Shown here piece by piece: positions 40,104 to 49,749 of a stretch of DNA of 64,000 nucleotides (position 1 is its first letter; each line of letters starts with the position of its first letter). A program made the translations under genes and the position numbers. The DNA is from Fodinibius roseus (GTDB lineage: Bacteria > Bacteroidota > Rhodothermia > Balneolales > Balneolaceae). Under the pieces are notes generated by a model that was not told the DNA's origin, did not search any database, and saw only the letters and a program-made list of their open reading frames with translations. The stretch lies in NCBI RefSeq assembly GCF_900129315.1, contig NZ_FQUS01000004.1:124001-188000 (forward strand), read 5' to 3'.

Positions 40104-41288
40104 ATGAGCAATCCTAAATTAACCGATACGCTGGATTTTCCATCTGACCTGAATGTAACCAAATCGCTATTTGGGGTAGGTATAGTAGGTTTAATAGCCA
40201 GTGGCATAGGATATTTTCTTGAACACGACCAGTTTTTCTTTTCATACCTGGTCAACTTCGCCTTCTTTTCCAGTATTGCCCTGGGCAGCTTATTCTTTGT
40301 GCTTGTTCAACATCTTACGCGATCACACTGGAGCGTAGCCATTCGCCGCATCCCTGAAGCTATTTCATCCAACTTTTGGATCTGGGGACTGTTTATTATC
40401 CCTTTGCTGCTGGGCATGCACTCACTTTATCACTGGACCCACGCCGACGCCGTAGCACACGACCCGGTACTGCAGGGAAAGTCGGCTTACCTGAATACCA
40501 CTTTTTTCATTATCCGGCAGTTCATCTACTTTGCACTTTGGAGCTTCCTGGGCTACCGCCTCTACAATAAATCCGTCGAAATGGATGAAACCGGCGACTG
40601 GGGACTCCAAACCCTGTTGCGCAGAACGAGCGGACCCGGACTCTTTTTCTTTGGAATTACGCTGGCTTTTGCTTCCTTCGACTGGCTGATGACTCTCGAT
40701 CCCCACTGGTATTCCACCATCTTCGGCGTCTATTACTTCGCAATGAGTTTCCAGGGATTATTTGCCACCCTCATCCTTATCGTACTTTTCCTGTGGAAAA
40801 AAGGATTGCTCACCAATACCATCCAACGGGGACATATCTATGATCTGGGCGTCCAGCTGTTCGGATTTACGGTCTTTTACGCCTACATCGCCTTCAGTCA
40901 ATTTTTACTGATCTATTATGCCAACATCCCCGAAGAAACCGTGTGGTATTTGGAACGTCTCAGCGGCGGATATGAATATTTAGCTTACTTTTACCTGTTT
41001 GGACGCTTTGTCATTCCCTTTATCGTGCTGCTTCCCAAGCGCAGCAAGTCCAATTACAATATTATCGGCTCAATGTCCGTATTAATACTGGCTGCGCACC
41101 TGGTTGAATTGTACTGGCTTGTGATGCCGGTACTCGACCATCACGGGTTCCACTTCAACTGGATGATTATAACCACTTTCTTTGGCCTGGGAGGCATCTT
41201 CCTGGGACTGTTTTTCCACAAGTTCAAACAGAATAAGATGATTCCCGTAAATGACCCGCAACTGGGTGATTCCCTCAACAAACACTAA
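40104..41288 (+). CDS. actF: Alternative complex III membrane subunit ActF
   Basis: The 394-residue polytopic protein has about ten helices and resembles the ActC-like, quinol:cytochrome c oxidoreductase ActF subunits: HSLYHWTHADAVAHDPVLQGKSAYLN, FASFDWLMTLDPHWYSTIFGVYYFA, and LYWLVMPVLDHHG near the end. It completes the ACIII gene set. The following 70 bp to the HTH-membrane gene contain no terminator, so transcription may run on. Confidence 0.93.
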   Translation: MSNPKLTDTLDFPSDLNVTKSLFGVGIVGLIASGIGYFLEHDQFFFSYLVNFAFFSSIALGSLFFVLVQHLTRSHWSVAIRRIPEAISSNFWIWGLFIIPLLLGMHSLYHWTHADAVAHDPVLQGKSAYLNTTFFIIRQFIYFALWSFLGYRLYNKSVEMDETGDWGLQTLLRRTSGPGLFFFGITLAFASFDWLMTLDPHWYSTIFGVYYFAMSFQGLFATLILIVLFLWKKGLLTNTIQRGHIYDLGVQLFGFTVFYAYIAFSQFLLIYYANIPEETVWYLERLSGGYEYLAYFYLFGRFVIPFIVLLPKRSKSNYNIIGSMSVLILAAHLVELYWLVMPVLDHHGFHFNWMIITTFFGLGGIFLGLFFHKFKQNKMIPVNDPQLGDSLNKH

Positions 41289-41359
41289 ACGTAACTATCG
41301 TCTAATGCGTTGAAAGCAGTAAGGGCCTGCCCGCTGCGATGACAAGTTTTTAAAATCTT

Positions 41360-41917
41360 ATGACAAGCGAAGAGAACAAATACAGTCCGGAGTTTAAAAA
41401 GAAGGTTGCCCGAAAAGCGCTTGAGCAATCCAAACAAAATCTTGAGTCCCTCTCTGAACAATACGGCGTGCCCGTCTCGGTTATTCTTATGTGGGCGACC
41501 GAACTTGAAAAAGGGGGCGATCAGGTATTTGAAACGGCCGAAGAAAATGTTGAAAAGGAGAAAGAAGAATCGGAGAATCTTGACCTGTCCATATCCGATG
41601 AAGAGGTAGCAAGCGCGATGGAGCATGGCGTCATGTTTGATAACCTGAATTATAAACGCCTTGTTTTTTGGAGCGTTCTGGGCATTATTCTCGTTATTGT
41701 ATTTGTTCAGGCCCTTTTTGAAATGTTCCAATATAATGAACGGGCCCTGCAAGATCGTGTCTCTGCCGAAAGTGGTGAGTTTTACCAGGCAACCCAGCTC
41801 AAAAAAAAGGCAGAAGAAAGGATAACCAGTTTTGGGATTGTCAACCTTGAAGAAGGGACTTACAGAATGCCCGTCGACAGCGTAATCAATGATATGGCTG
41901 CGGATGGGGACAACTGA
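41360..41917 (+). CDS. HTH plus single-membrane-helix protein within the respiratory operon
   Basis: The 185-residue protein joins three parts. Residues about 7-48 (KYSPEFKKKVARKALEQS, then LSEQYGVPVSVILMWATELE) look like the transposase-type helix-turn-helix of IS3 OrfA proteins. An acidic coil (about 50-85) follows, then a membrane helix at about 98-118 (LVFWSVLGIILVIVFVQALF). The C-terminal stretch ends in FGIVNLEEGTYRMPVDSVIND, like small proteins next to SCO genes that carry a GWxDxxxGxxRIPI motif. It lies between actF and SCO. A domesticated HTH used for membrane-proximal binding is possible, but the function is unknown. Confidence 0.7.
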   Translation: MTSEENKYSPEFKKKVARKALEQSKQNLESLSEQYGVPVSVILMWATELEKGGDQVFETAEENVEKEKEESENLDLSISDEEVASAMEHGVMFDNLNYKRLVFWSVLGIILVIVFVQALFEMFQYNERALQDRVSAESGEFYQATQLKKKAEERITSFGIVNLEEGTYRMPVDSVINDMAADGDN

Positions 41918-41939
41918 TTTATAGATATAGACAGAATAT

Positions 41940-42782
41940 ATGTACTATGTAGGGCCAGCAGCTATTGTACTCTTAAGCTTACTCCTACAGCCGGCAAACT
42001 CCGTTGCACAGCTTAATAGGCAGAAACCTGAAAACATAGAGAATGTCGGAGTCACTGAGCGTCTGGGCGAAAAGATTCCGCTGGATCTGACATTTGCCAG
42101 TGCGAAAGGAGATTCAGTTTCCCTACAGGAACTGTTTGAGGATAACAAGCCGGTGCTTTTGAACCCGGTTTATTATGAATGTCCCCAGCTCTGCTCTATG
42201 ATTAAAGAAGCAATCTTTCAGGGCGTAAAGGACTTGCAGTGGAGTCCGGGCAGCGACTATAATATTATTACTTTCAGTTTCGATCATGAAGAAGGACATA
42301 AGCTGGCAGCAGAAAACAAGCAGCGATTTTTAAACAAGCTGGATAGAAAAGGGGCCGAAAACGGCTGGCATTTTCTAAGTGGCAATAAAGAAAATATCAA
42401 AAAACTGACCGGGGCCGTAGGCTTTGATTATAACAAGCTTGAAAACGGGCAGTATGCCCACGGGGCAGCCATCATGTTTTTGAGTCCCAATGGCACCATA
42501 ACAAGATATCTTTACGGCCTGAAGTTTGACGAATTCAATATGCGGAATGCACTTTACGAAGCGGCGGACGGCGAAATCGGCAGTACAGCCGAACAAGTAT
42601 TGCTCTACTGCTATCAATACGATGCGGATTCCAACTCGTATGCACCTGTTGCCTGGAGAATTATGAAGTTAGGTGGCTTTGCTACCATGATAATTCTGGG
42701 TATATTTCTTGGCTTTATGTGGCTGCGATACCGATATTCTACTAATGAAAAGCAAATAAAAGAACCGAATGGACGCGCTTAA
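41940..42782 (+). CDS. SCO1/SenC/PrrC-family copper chaperone
   Basis: The 280-residue protein has a signal peptide (about 1-23), a thioredoxin-like SCO domain with the copper CxxxC motif CPQLC and the conserved His in YAHGAAIMF, and an unusual C-terminal membrane helix (about 243-262). SCO proteins deliver copper to the CuA site of oxidase subunit II, which is the very next gene; the two overlap by 14 bp. The C-terminal anchor would hold the domain at the membrane after signal cleavage. Confidence 0.92.
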   Translation: MYYVGPAAIVLLSLLLQPANSVAQLNRQKPENIENVGVTERLGEKIPLDLTFASAKGDSVSLQELFEDNKPVLLNPVYYECPQLCSMIKEAIFQGVKDLQWSPGSDYNIITFSFDHEEGHKLAAENKQRFLNKLDRKGAENGWHFLSGNKENIKKLTGAVGFDYNKLENGQYAHGAAIMFLSPNGTITRYLYGLKFDEFNMRNALYEAADGEIGSTAEQVLLYCYQYDADSNSYAPVAWRIMKLGGFATMIILGIFLGFMWLRYRYSTNEKQIKEPNGRA

Positions 42783-43719
42783 CGATCTACTACTACCGCC
42801 GGCGAAATCAACGCTGGCTCACCAGACTGACACTCTTTTTTGGTTTGTTCACCTGAGCGGACTTGTACTAACGATTGGACTTATCGGGGTTCTCATCTAC
42901 TTTGTCATTAAATACCGGCGGGAGTCGGAAGACGAAGTAACGCCTCTGATAACCCACAATAACAAGTTGGAGGTCACCTGGTCAGTCATACCGCTCATTA
43001 TGGTACTCATTGTCTTTGGATGGGGATACCAGGTTTTCATGGAACAACGGGTAGCCCCCGACGACGCTTATGAAGTAAACGTTACGGGACAAAAATGGAT
43101 TTGGCAGTTTACTTATGAGAACGGGGCCCGGACCAATGGTGAACTACATGTTCCCGCCGGACGGCCGGTTAAGCTGATTATGAACTCCAGCGATGTCATT
43201 CACTCCTTTTATGTGCCCGACTACCGTATCAAACAGGATGTCCTGCCCGGCCGTTATACGGAGGTTTGGTTTAATGCGCCGGAACCCGGCGAGTCCATCG
43301 TCTTTTGTACCGAATATTGCGGTACCTCACACTCCGATATGACTGCGAAAGTGATTGTTCATGAAGAAGGTGAATTTGAAAACTGGCTGGCGGATAATGC
43401 CGGGGGCGGTGGCATGCCTGAAGACCTGGCCCCCGCCGAATGGGGAGAGCAGCTGGCGCAGGAATGGGCCTGCTCAACCTGTCATTCTGCTGACGGAAGC
43501 GATATGACCGGTCCCACCTGGCAGGGATTGTTTGGGCACGAGGTCCAGTTGTCGGATGGTTCGACGGTAACGGCCGATGAAAATTACATACGTGAATCGA
43601 TTTTAGAGCCCGGGGCCAAAGTCGTTGATGGATATCCGAATGTGATGAATACCTATCAGGGACAGCTGAATGACGAACAGATCAATGCGATTATAGAATA
43701 CATAAAAACACTGAAATAA
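42769..43719 (+). CDS. coxB: Cytochrome c oxidase subunit II with fused cytochrome c domain (caa3 type)
   Basis: The 316-residue subunit has two membrane helices (about 20-42 and 62-82), a cupredoxin domain with the CuA ligands (His in DVIHSFYVP, Cys pair in [12 protein letters not shown]) and a C-terminal monohaem domain with [17 protein letters not shown] and [11 protein letters not shown]. Fused subunit II defines the caa3 class and fits direct electron delivery from ACIII. The tail domain is homologous to those of ActE and the -1-frame cytochrome. It is followed 1 bp later by coxA. Confidence 0.96.
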   Translation: MDALNDLLLPPAKSTLAHQTDTLFWFVHLSGLVLTIGLIGVLIYFVIKYRRESEDEVTPLITHNNKLEVTWSVIPLIMVLIVFGWGYQVFMEQRVAPDDAYEVNVTGQKWIWQFTYENGARTNGELHVPAGRPVKLIMNSSDVIHSFYVPDYRIKQDVLPGRYTEVWFNAPEPGESIVFCTEYCGTSHSDMTAKVIVHEEGEFENWLADNAGGGGMPEDLAPAEWGEQLAQEWACSTCHSADGSDMTGPTWQGLFGHEVQLSDGSTVTADENYIRESILEPGAKVVDGYPNVMNTYQGQLNDEQINAIIEYIKTLK

Positions 43720-43720
43720 T

Positions 43721-45454
43721 ATGTCTACTGAAGAAACAAATCTTAAAAAAATCCAGGTTCAACGGTATGAACCGGAATCAGATCCTGACCAACATTATCT
43801 GAATGAAGAGACAGGAATATGGGCATGGTTGACGACCGTCGACCACAAAAAAATCGGGCTGATGTATCTCGCCTCTGTCACCTTTTTCTTCTTTGTGGGT
43901 GGCATTATGGCGCTGCTGGTGCGTACTGAACTGTGGACACCTGCCAAAACCTTTATCGAGGCTAATACCTATAACCAGATTTTTACGCTTCACGGCGCCA
44001 TTATGGTGTTCCTGTTCCTGGTGCCCTCGGTACCCGCCGCGCTGGGCAACTTTTTTCTGCCTTTACAGCTCGGGGCCAAGGATGTAGCCTTTCCCAGGCT
44101 TAACCTGCTAAGCTATTATCTTTATGTAGCGGGAGCCCTCATTGCCATAGTATCGATTGTAAATGGCGGTATTGACACCGGCTGGACGTTCTACACCCCC
44201 TACTCTTCGACGACGGGCGGGGCGGTTACCACCATGGTCTTTGGCGTTTTTGTCATCGGCTTTTCTTCCATCCTAACCGGGGTCAACTTCATAACGACCA
44301 TCCACAAGATGCGGGCACCCGGACTCAGCTGGGATAAACTCTCCCTCTTTTCCTGGAGCCTCTATGCTACCAGCATTATACAGATTCTGGCAACGCCGGT
44401 TCTTGCGATCACGCTGGCACTGGTCGGCTTGGAGCGTTTGCTCGGTATCGGCATCTTTGATCCCGCGCTCGGCGGCGACCCGGTACTCTTCCAGCACTTT
44501 TTCTGGTTTTACAGTCACCCGGCCGTATATATCATGATTGTACCGGGCTTCGGCATTGTTTCGGAAGTCATTACGACCTTTTCCAAAAAACATATCTTTG
44601 GATACTGGGCTATCGCCCTTTCCTCCCTGGCCATTGCCTTTATCGGGTTTCTGGTCTGGGGACACCATATGTTCGTTTCCGGTCAGGCTTCCCTGGCTTC
44701 CATGGTCTTCTCGTTCCTGACTTTCCTGGTCGGTATTCCCACCGGGATTAAGATGTTTAACTGGACAGCCACCCTTTACAAGGGATCTATTAAACTGGCA
44801 TCGCCCCTGCTGTATATTTTCGGATTTTTCTTCCTTTTCCTGGTAGGTGGACTGACGGGCATTGTGCTCGGATCTATTGCGCTGAACGTACACCTCCACG
44901 ATACCTACTATGTGGTCGCCCACTTTCACTTTGTTATGGTAGGCGGCATGGTGATGGCCTTTTTAGCCGGAGTACACTACTGGTGGCCAAAGATGACGGG
45001 ACGCCTGTATAATGAGACCCTGGCCAAGATTGCCTGCGGCATTATTTTTGTCGGCTTTAACGTTACCTTCCTGCCCCAGTTTGTGATGGGATCCCTGGGC
45101 ATGCCGCGGCGGTATTTCAATTACATCGAACAATTTCAGGTCTATCATCAAATTTCGACCATAGGCTCCTATATCCTGGGTATCGGCTTTGTAATGATCT
45201 TCTATTACCTGGTAAAATCAATCTACACCGGCGAAAAAGCCTCCCCCAACCCCTGGGGCAGCCGGGCACTCGAGTGGCAGGTCAATTCTCTGCCTCCGCT
45301 TCACAATTTCCATCACACACCCGTTATTATCAACGGTCCGTATGACTACCACAAGCCGATGGATGAATTTCAGCTCGGCCTTGCTGAAAGCGGAAACGGC
45401 CATGGAACCGAAGTGGACGTCAGCAGCACAGAAGAAAAGCCCCAAGCGGAATAA
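43721..45454 (+). CDS. coxA: Cytochrome c oxidase subunit I, A2-type
   Basis: The 577-residue subunit has twelve or more helices with haem a/a3 and CuB ligands: [35 protein letters not shown], and [19 protein letters not shown]. The segment before the CuB His reads FYSHP, so the classical D-channel Glu is absent and the Tyr-Ser pair marks the A2 subfamily, as in Rhodothermus and Thermus caa3 oxidases. The cross-linked His-Tyr partner is implied by HPAVY. It pumps protons while reducing oxygen. Confidence 0.97.
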   Translation: MSTEETNLKKIQVQRYEPESDPDQHYLNEETGIWAWLTTVDHKKIGLMYLASVTFFFFVGGIMALLVRTELWTPAKTFIEANTYNQIFTLHGAIMVFLFLVPSVPAALGNFFLPLQLGAKDVAFPRLNLLSYYLYVAGALIAIVSIVNGGIDTGWTFYTPYSSTTGGAVTTMVFGVFVIGFSSILTGVNFITTIHKMRAPGLSWDKLSLFSWSLYATSIIQILATPVLAITLALVGLERLLGIGIFDPALGGDPVLFQHFFWFYSHPAVYIMIVPGFGIVSEVITTFSKKHIFGYWAIALSSLAIAFIGFLVWGHHMFVSGQASLASMVFSFLTFLVGIPTGIKMFNWTATLYKGSIKLASPLLYIFGFFFLFLVGGLTGIVLGSIALNVHLHDTYYVVAHFHFVMVGGMVMAFLAGVHYWWPKMTGRLYNETLAKIACGIIFVGFNVTFLPQFVMGSLGMPRRYFNYIEQFQVYHQISTIGSYILGIGFVMIFYYLVKSIYTGEKASPNPWGSRALEWQVNSLPPLHNFHHTPVIINGPYDYHKPMDEFQLGLAESGNGHGTEVDVSSTEEKPQAE

Positions 45455-45494
45455 CCAACCGAGTATTAAATTATAAAACAGTACAATCTGAATT

Positions 45495-46148
45495 ATGGCA
45501 AATCATTCAACCTCCTCACATTCCCGATATCTGCAGCATCATTTTGTGGATGCCGAGCAACAGTTCGACGCTGCCAAAATGGGTATGTGGGTATTCCTGG
45601 TAACGGAAATCCTCTTTTTTGGCGGACTTTTTGCCGCTTATATTGTATACAGGCTGTGGTACCCGGAACTTTTCGTCATGGCCTCAGAAGAGCTTAACAC
45701 GCTGTGGGGCGGTGTTAATACGGTCGTACTTATCGGAAGCAGTCTGACTGTTGCCATGGCGATCAAGTCGGCCCAGCTTAATCAAAAAAGAAACATCGCC
45801 ATTAACCTGGGAATCACCCTGGCCCTTGCAGCTATTTTTATGGTAATTAAATATTTTGAATGGACGCACAAGTTTCACCTGGGAATCTTTCCCGGTGAGT
45901 TTTATGCCTACGAAGGCATCGATCACCCCAAGGCCAATGTCTTTTTTAGCCTTTATTACCTGATGACCGGCCTGCACGGTCTTCACGTTATTATCGGGAT
46001 CGGACTCATGATCTGGCTGTTGGTACGTTCGGTCAAAGGCCATTTTGACAGCGAATACTATACCCCGGTTGAGATTACCGGTCTTTACTGGCACCTGGTC
46101 GATATCATCTGGATTTTCCTTTTCCCCCTGTTCTATCTAATTGACTGA
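45495..46148 (+). CDS. coxC: Cytochrome c oxidase subunit III
   Basis: The 217-residue protein has five to six membrane helices with subunit III motifs: AAKMGMWVFLVTEILFFGGLFAAY, TVVLIGSSLTVAMA, FFSLYYLMTGLHGLHVIIGIG and YWHLVDIIWIFLFPLFYL. It stabilises proton uptake and assembly of subunit I. It begins 40 bp after coxA and precedes coxD by 23 bp. Confidence 0.95.
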   Translation: MANHSTSSHSRYLQHHFVDAEQQFDAAKMGMWVFLVTEILFFGGLFAAYIVYRLWYPELFVMASEELNTLWGGVNTVVLIGSSLTVAMAIKSAQLNQKRNIAINLGITLALAAIFMVIKYFEWTHKFHLGIFPGEFYAYEGIDHPKANVFFSLYYLMTGLHGLHVIIGIGLMIWLLVRSVKGHFDSEYYTPVEITGLYWHLVDIIWIFLFPLFYLID

Positions 46149-46171
46149 TAACTTAAAAACGATTTATCCCT

Positions 46172-46474
46172 ATGAGCGGACATCATATTTCAACAGATAA
46201 AACCCTATTGGGTGTAGCCGGCGGACTCCTGGTTTTGACGGTGCTTACCGTTGTTGTACACTATTTGCATCTTCCCGATCCCTGGTCCATCATCGTTGCC
46301 ATGGGCATTGCTACATTTAAAGCAATGCTGGTAGCGCTCTTCTTTATGAACCTGTACTGGGACAAGCGCTTTAACCTGATGCTTTTTGGAACCTCTATTG
46401 TCTTTCTTGCGCTTTTGGTAGGCCTCACCCTCCTCGACACGCTGTTTCGCGTTGATGTCCTACCGAGCTTCTGA
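46172..46474 (+). CDS. coxD: Cytochrome c oxidase subunit IV (caa3 type)
   Basis: The 100-residue protein has three membrane helices and the small subunit IV pattern (VVVHYLHLPDPWSIIVAMGIATFKAMLVALFFMNLYWDKR). It ends the oxidase operon and is followed by a strong terminator. Function is by family and position. Confidence 0.9.
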   Translation: MSGHHISTDKTLLGVAGGLLVLTVLTVVVHYLHLPDPWSIIVAMGIATFKAMLVALFFMNLYWDKRFNLMLFGTSIVFLALLVGLTLLDTLFRVDVLPSF

Positions 46475-46523
46475 AAATACGATAATGCCATAATCCTCTG
46501 TTTGCTCCATCTGGCATCTACCG

Positions 46524-46553
46524 GCCGGTCCCTTTGGGGGATCGGCTTTTTTT
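46524..46553 (+). terminator. Rho-independent terminator of the respiratory operon
   Basis: GCCGGTCCC (46524-46532) pairs with GGGATCGGC (46538-46546), eight pairs plus one G-T, with a five-base loop, followed by seven T residues. It is 50 bp after coxD. Confidence 0.88.
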
Positions 46554-46743
46554 ATTGGGGCCACCGGTTTCTGTTAAATGCCTCAATTATTAATCAAACA
46601 TAGCAAACAATCTTTTATCCCGTATTTCTTAGTGGGAAATATGGATTATATCCCTATTTTAAAAATTATGCATACTTAGTTGATCCCTGTTGAAAAAAGC
46701 CCGGGAGCATCAAGCATAATGACTTTTAAAATGTAAAATAAAA

Positions 46744-47673
46744 ATGAACAAAGCATCTCAGCCCAAGCGGGACAACAAGCCTCATACGGGAAAATCACTG
46801 GGTCCTGTAAATAACCTTGAACATCACCTGCATCCGGAATGGTGGAAACGGATCTTCAACTCAATCTACCTGAAAACGGATGCTGATGTAGTAGGTGATG
46901 ATAAAATAACGGAAAGCGAAGTCACGATTTTCCATGAATTGTTGGAAGTCAAAAATGGACATTCACTGCTGGATCTCGCCTGCGGTCAGGGTCGTCATCT
47001 TATTGAATTAGCCAAGCGGGGGGACTATAACCTGTTTGGTCTCGACAGATCAAGATATTTACTACAGCGAGCCAAAAGCAATGCGAAAAAGCGTGGAGCT
47101 GCTGTAAATCTCAAGGAGGGAGATGCGCGAAAACTTCCCTATGCTGCCGACTCATTCGACTTCGTAACAATACTGGGAAATAGTTTCGGTTATTTTGAAG
47201 TTCCCGAGGAGGATGCCAAAATACTGAAAGAGGTGTTCCGAGTACTAAAACCTGGAGGAAAGCTTTTAATGGATATAGCCGATGGCTCCTTCCTCAGAAA
47301 AAATTTCATCCCCAGGAGCTGGGAATGGATAGATAAAAAGCATTTTGTGTGCAGGGAACGATCTCTGGCTGCGGACAATAGACGCCTGATATCAAGAGAG
47401 GTCGTTACCCATACTGATACGGGGGTTATCGTCGATCAGTTTTATGCGGAACGGCTTTACACCGAAGAGGAGCTGGAAATGCTGGTGGACAAAGTTGGAT
47501 TTCGGGAAATCCAACTTCACGGAAACATTAAGGTTGATTCAGTGCGCAACCAGGACCTGGGGATGATGGCCAACCGGTTTATCCTTACCGCGGGGCCACT
47601 AAGGAATGGACCCCTCAAAAAAGTAAGAAAAACATCCGCAATGTGGTTGTGGTTATGGGAGATCCCAATCTAG
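46744..47673 (+). CDS. Class I SAM-dependent methyltransferase
   Basis: The 309-residue protein has the SAM-binding motif LLDLACGQGRHLIELAKRG, then GLDRSRYLLQRA (motif II) and the post-motif RVLKPGGKLLMDI. The target is unknown. Its last 31 bp overlap the start of the ATP-grasp gene, so the two are translated together, and similar pairs probably act on a small amide or peptide-like metabolite. No sugar or quinone marker is visible. Confidence 0.85.
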   Translation: MNKASQPKRDNKPHTGKSLGPVNNLEHHLHPEWWKRIFNSIYLKTDADVVGDDKITESEVTIFHELLEVKNGHSLLDLACGQGRHLIELAKRGDYNLFGLDRSRYLLQRAKSNAKKRGAAVNLKEGDARKLPYAADSFDFVTILGNSFGYFEVPEEDAKILKEVFRVLKPGGKLLMDIADGSFLRKNFIPRSWEWIDKKHFVCRERSLAADNRRLISREVVTHTDTGVIVDQFYAERLYTEEELEMLVDKVGFREIQLHGNIKVDSVRNQDLGMMANRFILTAGPLRNGPLKKVRKTSAMWLWLWEIPI

Positions 47674-48671
47674 CTGACGCGGTCAAACCCGATGCAAAAT
47701 TTGATACGGATGATTTTGATACCATTGACAAGCTGAAAAAGGCGCTGAATAAACTGAAGAACTACCGCTTCAGCTATATCGACAATCACAGCACGTTAAT
47801 AACGGACCTTCAGAAAATAAAAGGTAAAACAGACCTGGTCTTCAACCTGTGTGATGAGGGATTTAGCAATGACGCCCAGAAAGAACTGCATGTCCCTGCG
47901 TTATTGGAAATGTTGAATTTACCCTATACGGGCTCCAACCCCCAAACACTCGCTTACTGTTACGACAAATCCCTGGTCAGGGGCATCGCCACGGAGATCG
48001 GAGTCCCCGTAGCTAAGGCCTCCGTAATTACTGCAGAAGATAATCTGTATGAGCTCACTATTCCCTTCCCGGTCATCGCCAAACCGAACTTTGGCGATTC
48101 CAGTTTTGGCATTACGCAAAAAAGCGTTGCTTATTCTATTGAAGAGCTGGCCGGCGCTATCCTGAGAATTAAAGAGCAATTCGGTTACAGTAAGCCGGTC
48201 CTGCTTGAAGAGTTCCTGACCGGCGCGGAAGTTTCCGTAGGTGTTATCGGTAATTTGGGCAACTATACGATCTTTCCGGTCATAGAGGAAGACTACTCCG
48301 AGCTGCCCGAAGGGTTGCCCAAGATTTGCGGGTATGAAGCAAAATGGATTACAGATTCTCCCTATATGCAAAAGTTAAAGTCGGTCAAAGCTAACCTCCC
48401 TTTGCCTGTCGAGCGGGAACTTATCAATCACAGCCTGAAGTTGTTCCAGCGCTTGGACTGTAAAGATTATTGCCGGTTCGACTGGCGATTAAGCAGCTCT
48501 GGGGAACCCAAACTGCTGGAAGCAAATCCCAATCCCGGTTGGTGCTGGGACGGTCACCTGGCAAAAATGAGCAGTTATGGGGGAATGGACTATTCCACCA
48601 TGCTGGAGGCTATTCTAAGCGCTGCAGAATTGCGTCATAATCCCTCGGAGAGGCTTCCGGTTCGCATATAG
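47643..48671 (+). CDS. D-Ala-D-Ala ligase-like ATP-grasp protein
   Basis: The 342-residue protein (GTG start, strand VVVVMGDPN) has the ATP-grasp layout of D-Ala-D-Ala ligase: NLCDEGF, LPYTGSNPQTLAYCYDKSLVR, PVIAKPNFGDSSFGI, LLEEFLTGAEVSVGVIG, and the Mg2+-site LLEANPNPGW. Many relatives join amino acids or acids to small substrates rather than making peptidoglycan. It overlaps the methyltransferase and is followed by a structured repeat. The substrate is unknown. Confidence 0.85.
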   Translation: MVVVMGDPNLADAVKPDAKFDTDDFDTIDKLKKALNKLKNYRFSYIDNHSTLITDLQKIKGKTDLVFNLCDEGFSNDAQKELHVPALLEMLNLPYTGSNPQTLAYCYDKSLVRGIATEIGVPVAKASVITAEDNLYELTIPFPVIAKPNFGDSSFGITQKSVAYSIEELAGAILRIKEQFGYSKPVLLEEFLTGAEVSVGVIGNLGNYTIFPVIEEDYSELPEGLPKICGYEAKWITDSPYMQKLKSVKANLPLPVERELINHSLKLFQRLDCKDYCRFDWRLSSSGEPKLLEANPNPGWCWDGHLAKMSSYGGMDYSTMLEAILSAAELRHNPSERLPVRI

Positions 48672-48752
48672 GCGGCCCATATATATGAATATATGTGAGG
48701 ATTTCAGCCGACCGATAACGCCGGCATTGGGCAAAAAACCAGTTTTACAAAA
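48672..48752 (+). repeat. Diverged intergenic repeat, possible copy C
   Basis: The unit begins at the base after the ATP-grasp stop. It shares TATATGTGAGG and the tail TTGGGCAAAAAACCAGTTTTACAAAA with copy B, but the first arm is different (GGCGGCC). The match is partial. Confidence 0.4.
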
Positions 48753-48830
48753 TTTCTTTTAGTTATTGATGTGTGTTGATGTGTATATATGGGAAAGAAA
48801 CCTGGAGGAAGCTTAGTATTGGGATTTATC

Positions 48831-49355
48831 ATGAAGTTAAAAATATCATTTATCACCATTGTGACTGCCGGCTTATTTCTTGCGGGTTGTGAGCTGCAAC
48901 AACAGAGTGCCGAGCCGTATTCGGATATTTCAACGGATGGATTGCGTCTACAGTTGGAAGTCGAACCTGCTCAAATCACTGTAAATCCCGAAGAAGAGTT
49001 TACAGTGACCTATTCCGTTCAGAATAACAATCCGGAAAAAGTTAAGCTGGTCAGCGGGTGCACCGCATTTGCGAGGGGTATGGTATTCCGCCAGGAAGAA
49101 GTCGTAAGATTAGAGGGCTCGTCCGACGTGTGTTTTACCGCTATAAGCAGCTATGAAATTCCCGCCGGGGAAAAGCTGGAGCTGGAATGGCAGGTCAAAC
49201 CGTTTTCGCTCAAGACTTATCCGGATGACCGGGAACCTGATACTACGCTTGCCGAAGCCGGGAAATACACCTTCAGGGTAAAACCGGATATTATGAAAAT
49301 CAATGGAGAGGAGACGAGCCTGCCGGACATAGAAAGAAAGGTAGTGCTAAAGTAA
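48831..49355 (+). CDS. Lipoprotein with BsuPI-like beta-sandwich domain
   Basis: The ATG at 48831 starts a lipoprotein signal (KISFITIVTAGLFLAGC) of 174 residues; an earlier in-frame ATG at 48789 adds a non-signal stretch. The mature part (VEPAQITVNPEEEFTVTYSV, then YEIPAGEKLELEWQVKPFSL) resembles the intracellular-proteinase-inhibitor/BsuPI fold. Two Cys (CTAF and CFTA) may pair. Its ligand is unknown, and it could be unrelated to the methyltransferase/ATP-grasp pair. Confidence 0.7.
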   Translation: MKLKISFITIVTAGLFLAGCELQQQSAEPYSDISTDGLRLQLEVEPAQITVNPEEEFTVTYSVQNNNPEKVKLVSGCTAFARGMVFRQEEVVRLEGSSDVCFTAISSYEIPAGEKLELEWQVKPFSLKTYPDDREPDTTLAEAGKYTFRVKPDIMKINGEETSLPDIERKVVLK

Positions 49356-49749
49356 CCTGGTAATGTATGGAGGGATACATAATTAAATAACGACACCGAT
49401 ATTTACCCTTTTCTACTTCCGTCCCTTCCGGTAACGGTTGGTCAATTCGAACCGAATGGATAGGTATTGTCAGCTACAGTTTTGCAACTGTGGACTGCTT
49501 TTTATATTCTCCTCCATTTAGATAATTTCTGAAATTCCTTCTTTAGCCTGGATTATTCATAACTAATAAGGAATCATTTGTGATACTTTTATTATTTTAA
49601 GCCTTTGATATAGTCAATTATTCTTATGGAATAACTCAGGTTGAGGGTGGATGTTTCGGGGCAACAAAGAGTTAACTGTTACCGGAGCATCAGACCTTTT
49701 ACGAAAAACCTTATCCCTTGCATTAATAAAAATAGATCCCATACTCGCC
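49356..49749. other. 394-bp gap before the nitrilase-like gene
   Basis: AT-rich sequence with no recognisable gene. ACAGTT and AACTGT form a short perfect inverted repeat near 49474 with a four-base loop. The frame of the next gene is open back to 49651, but that stretch lacks nitrilase features, so it is treated as leader. Confidence 0.4.
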
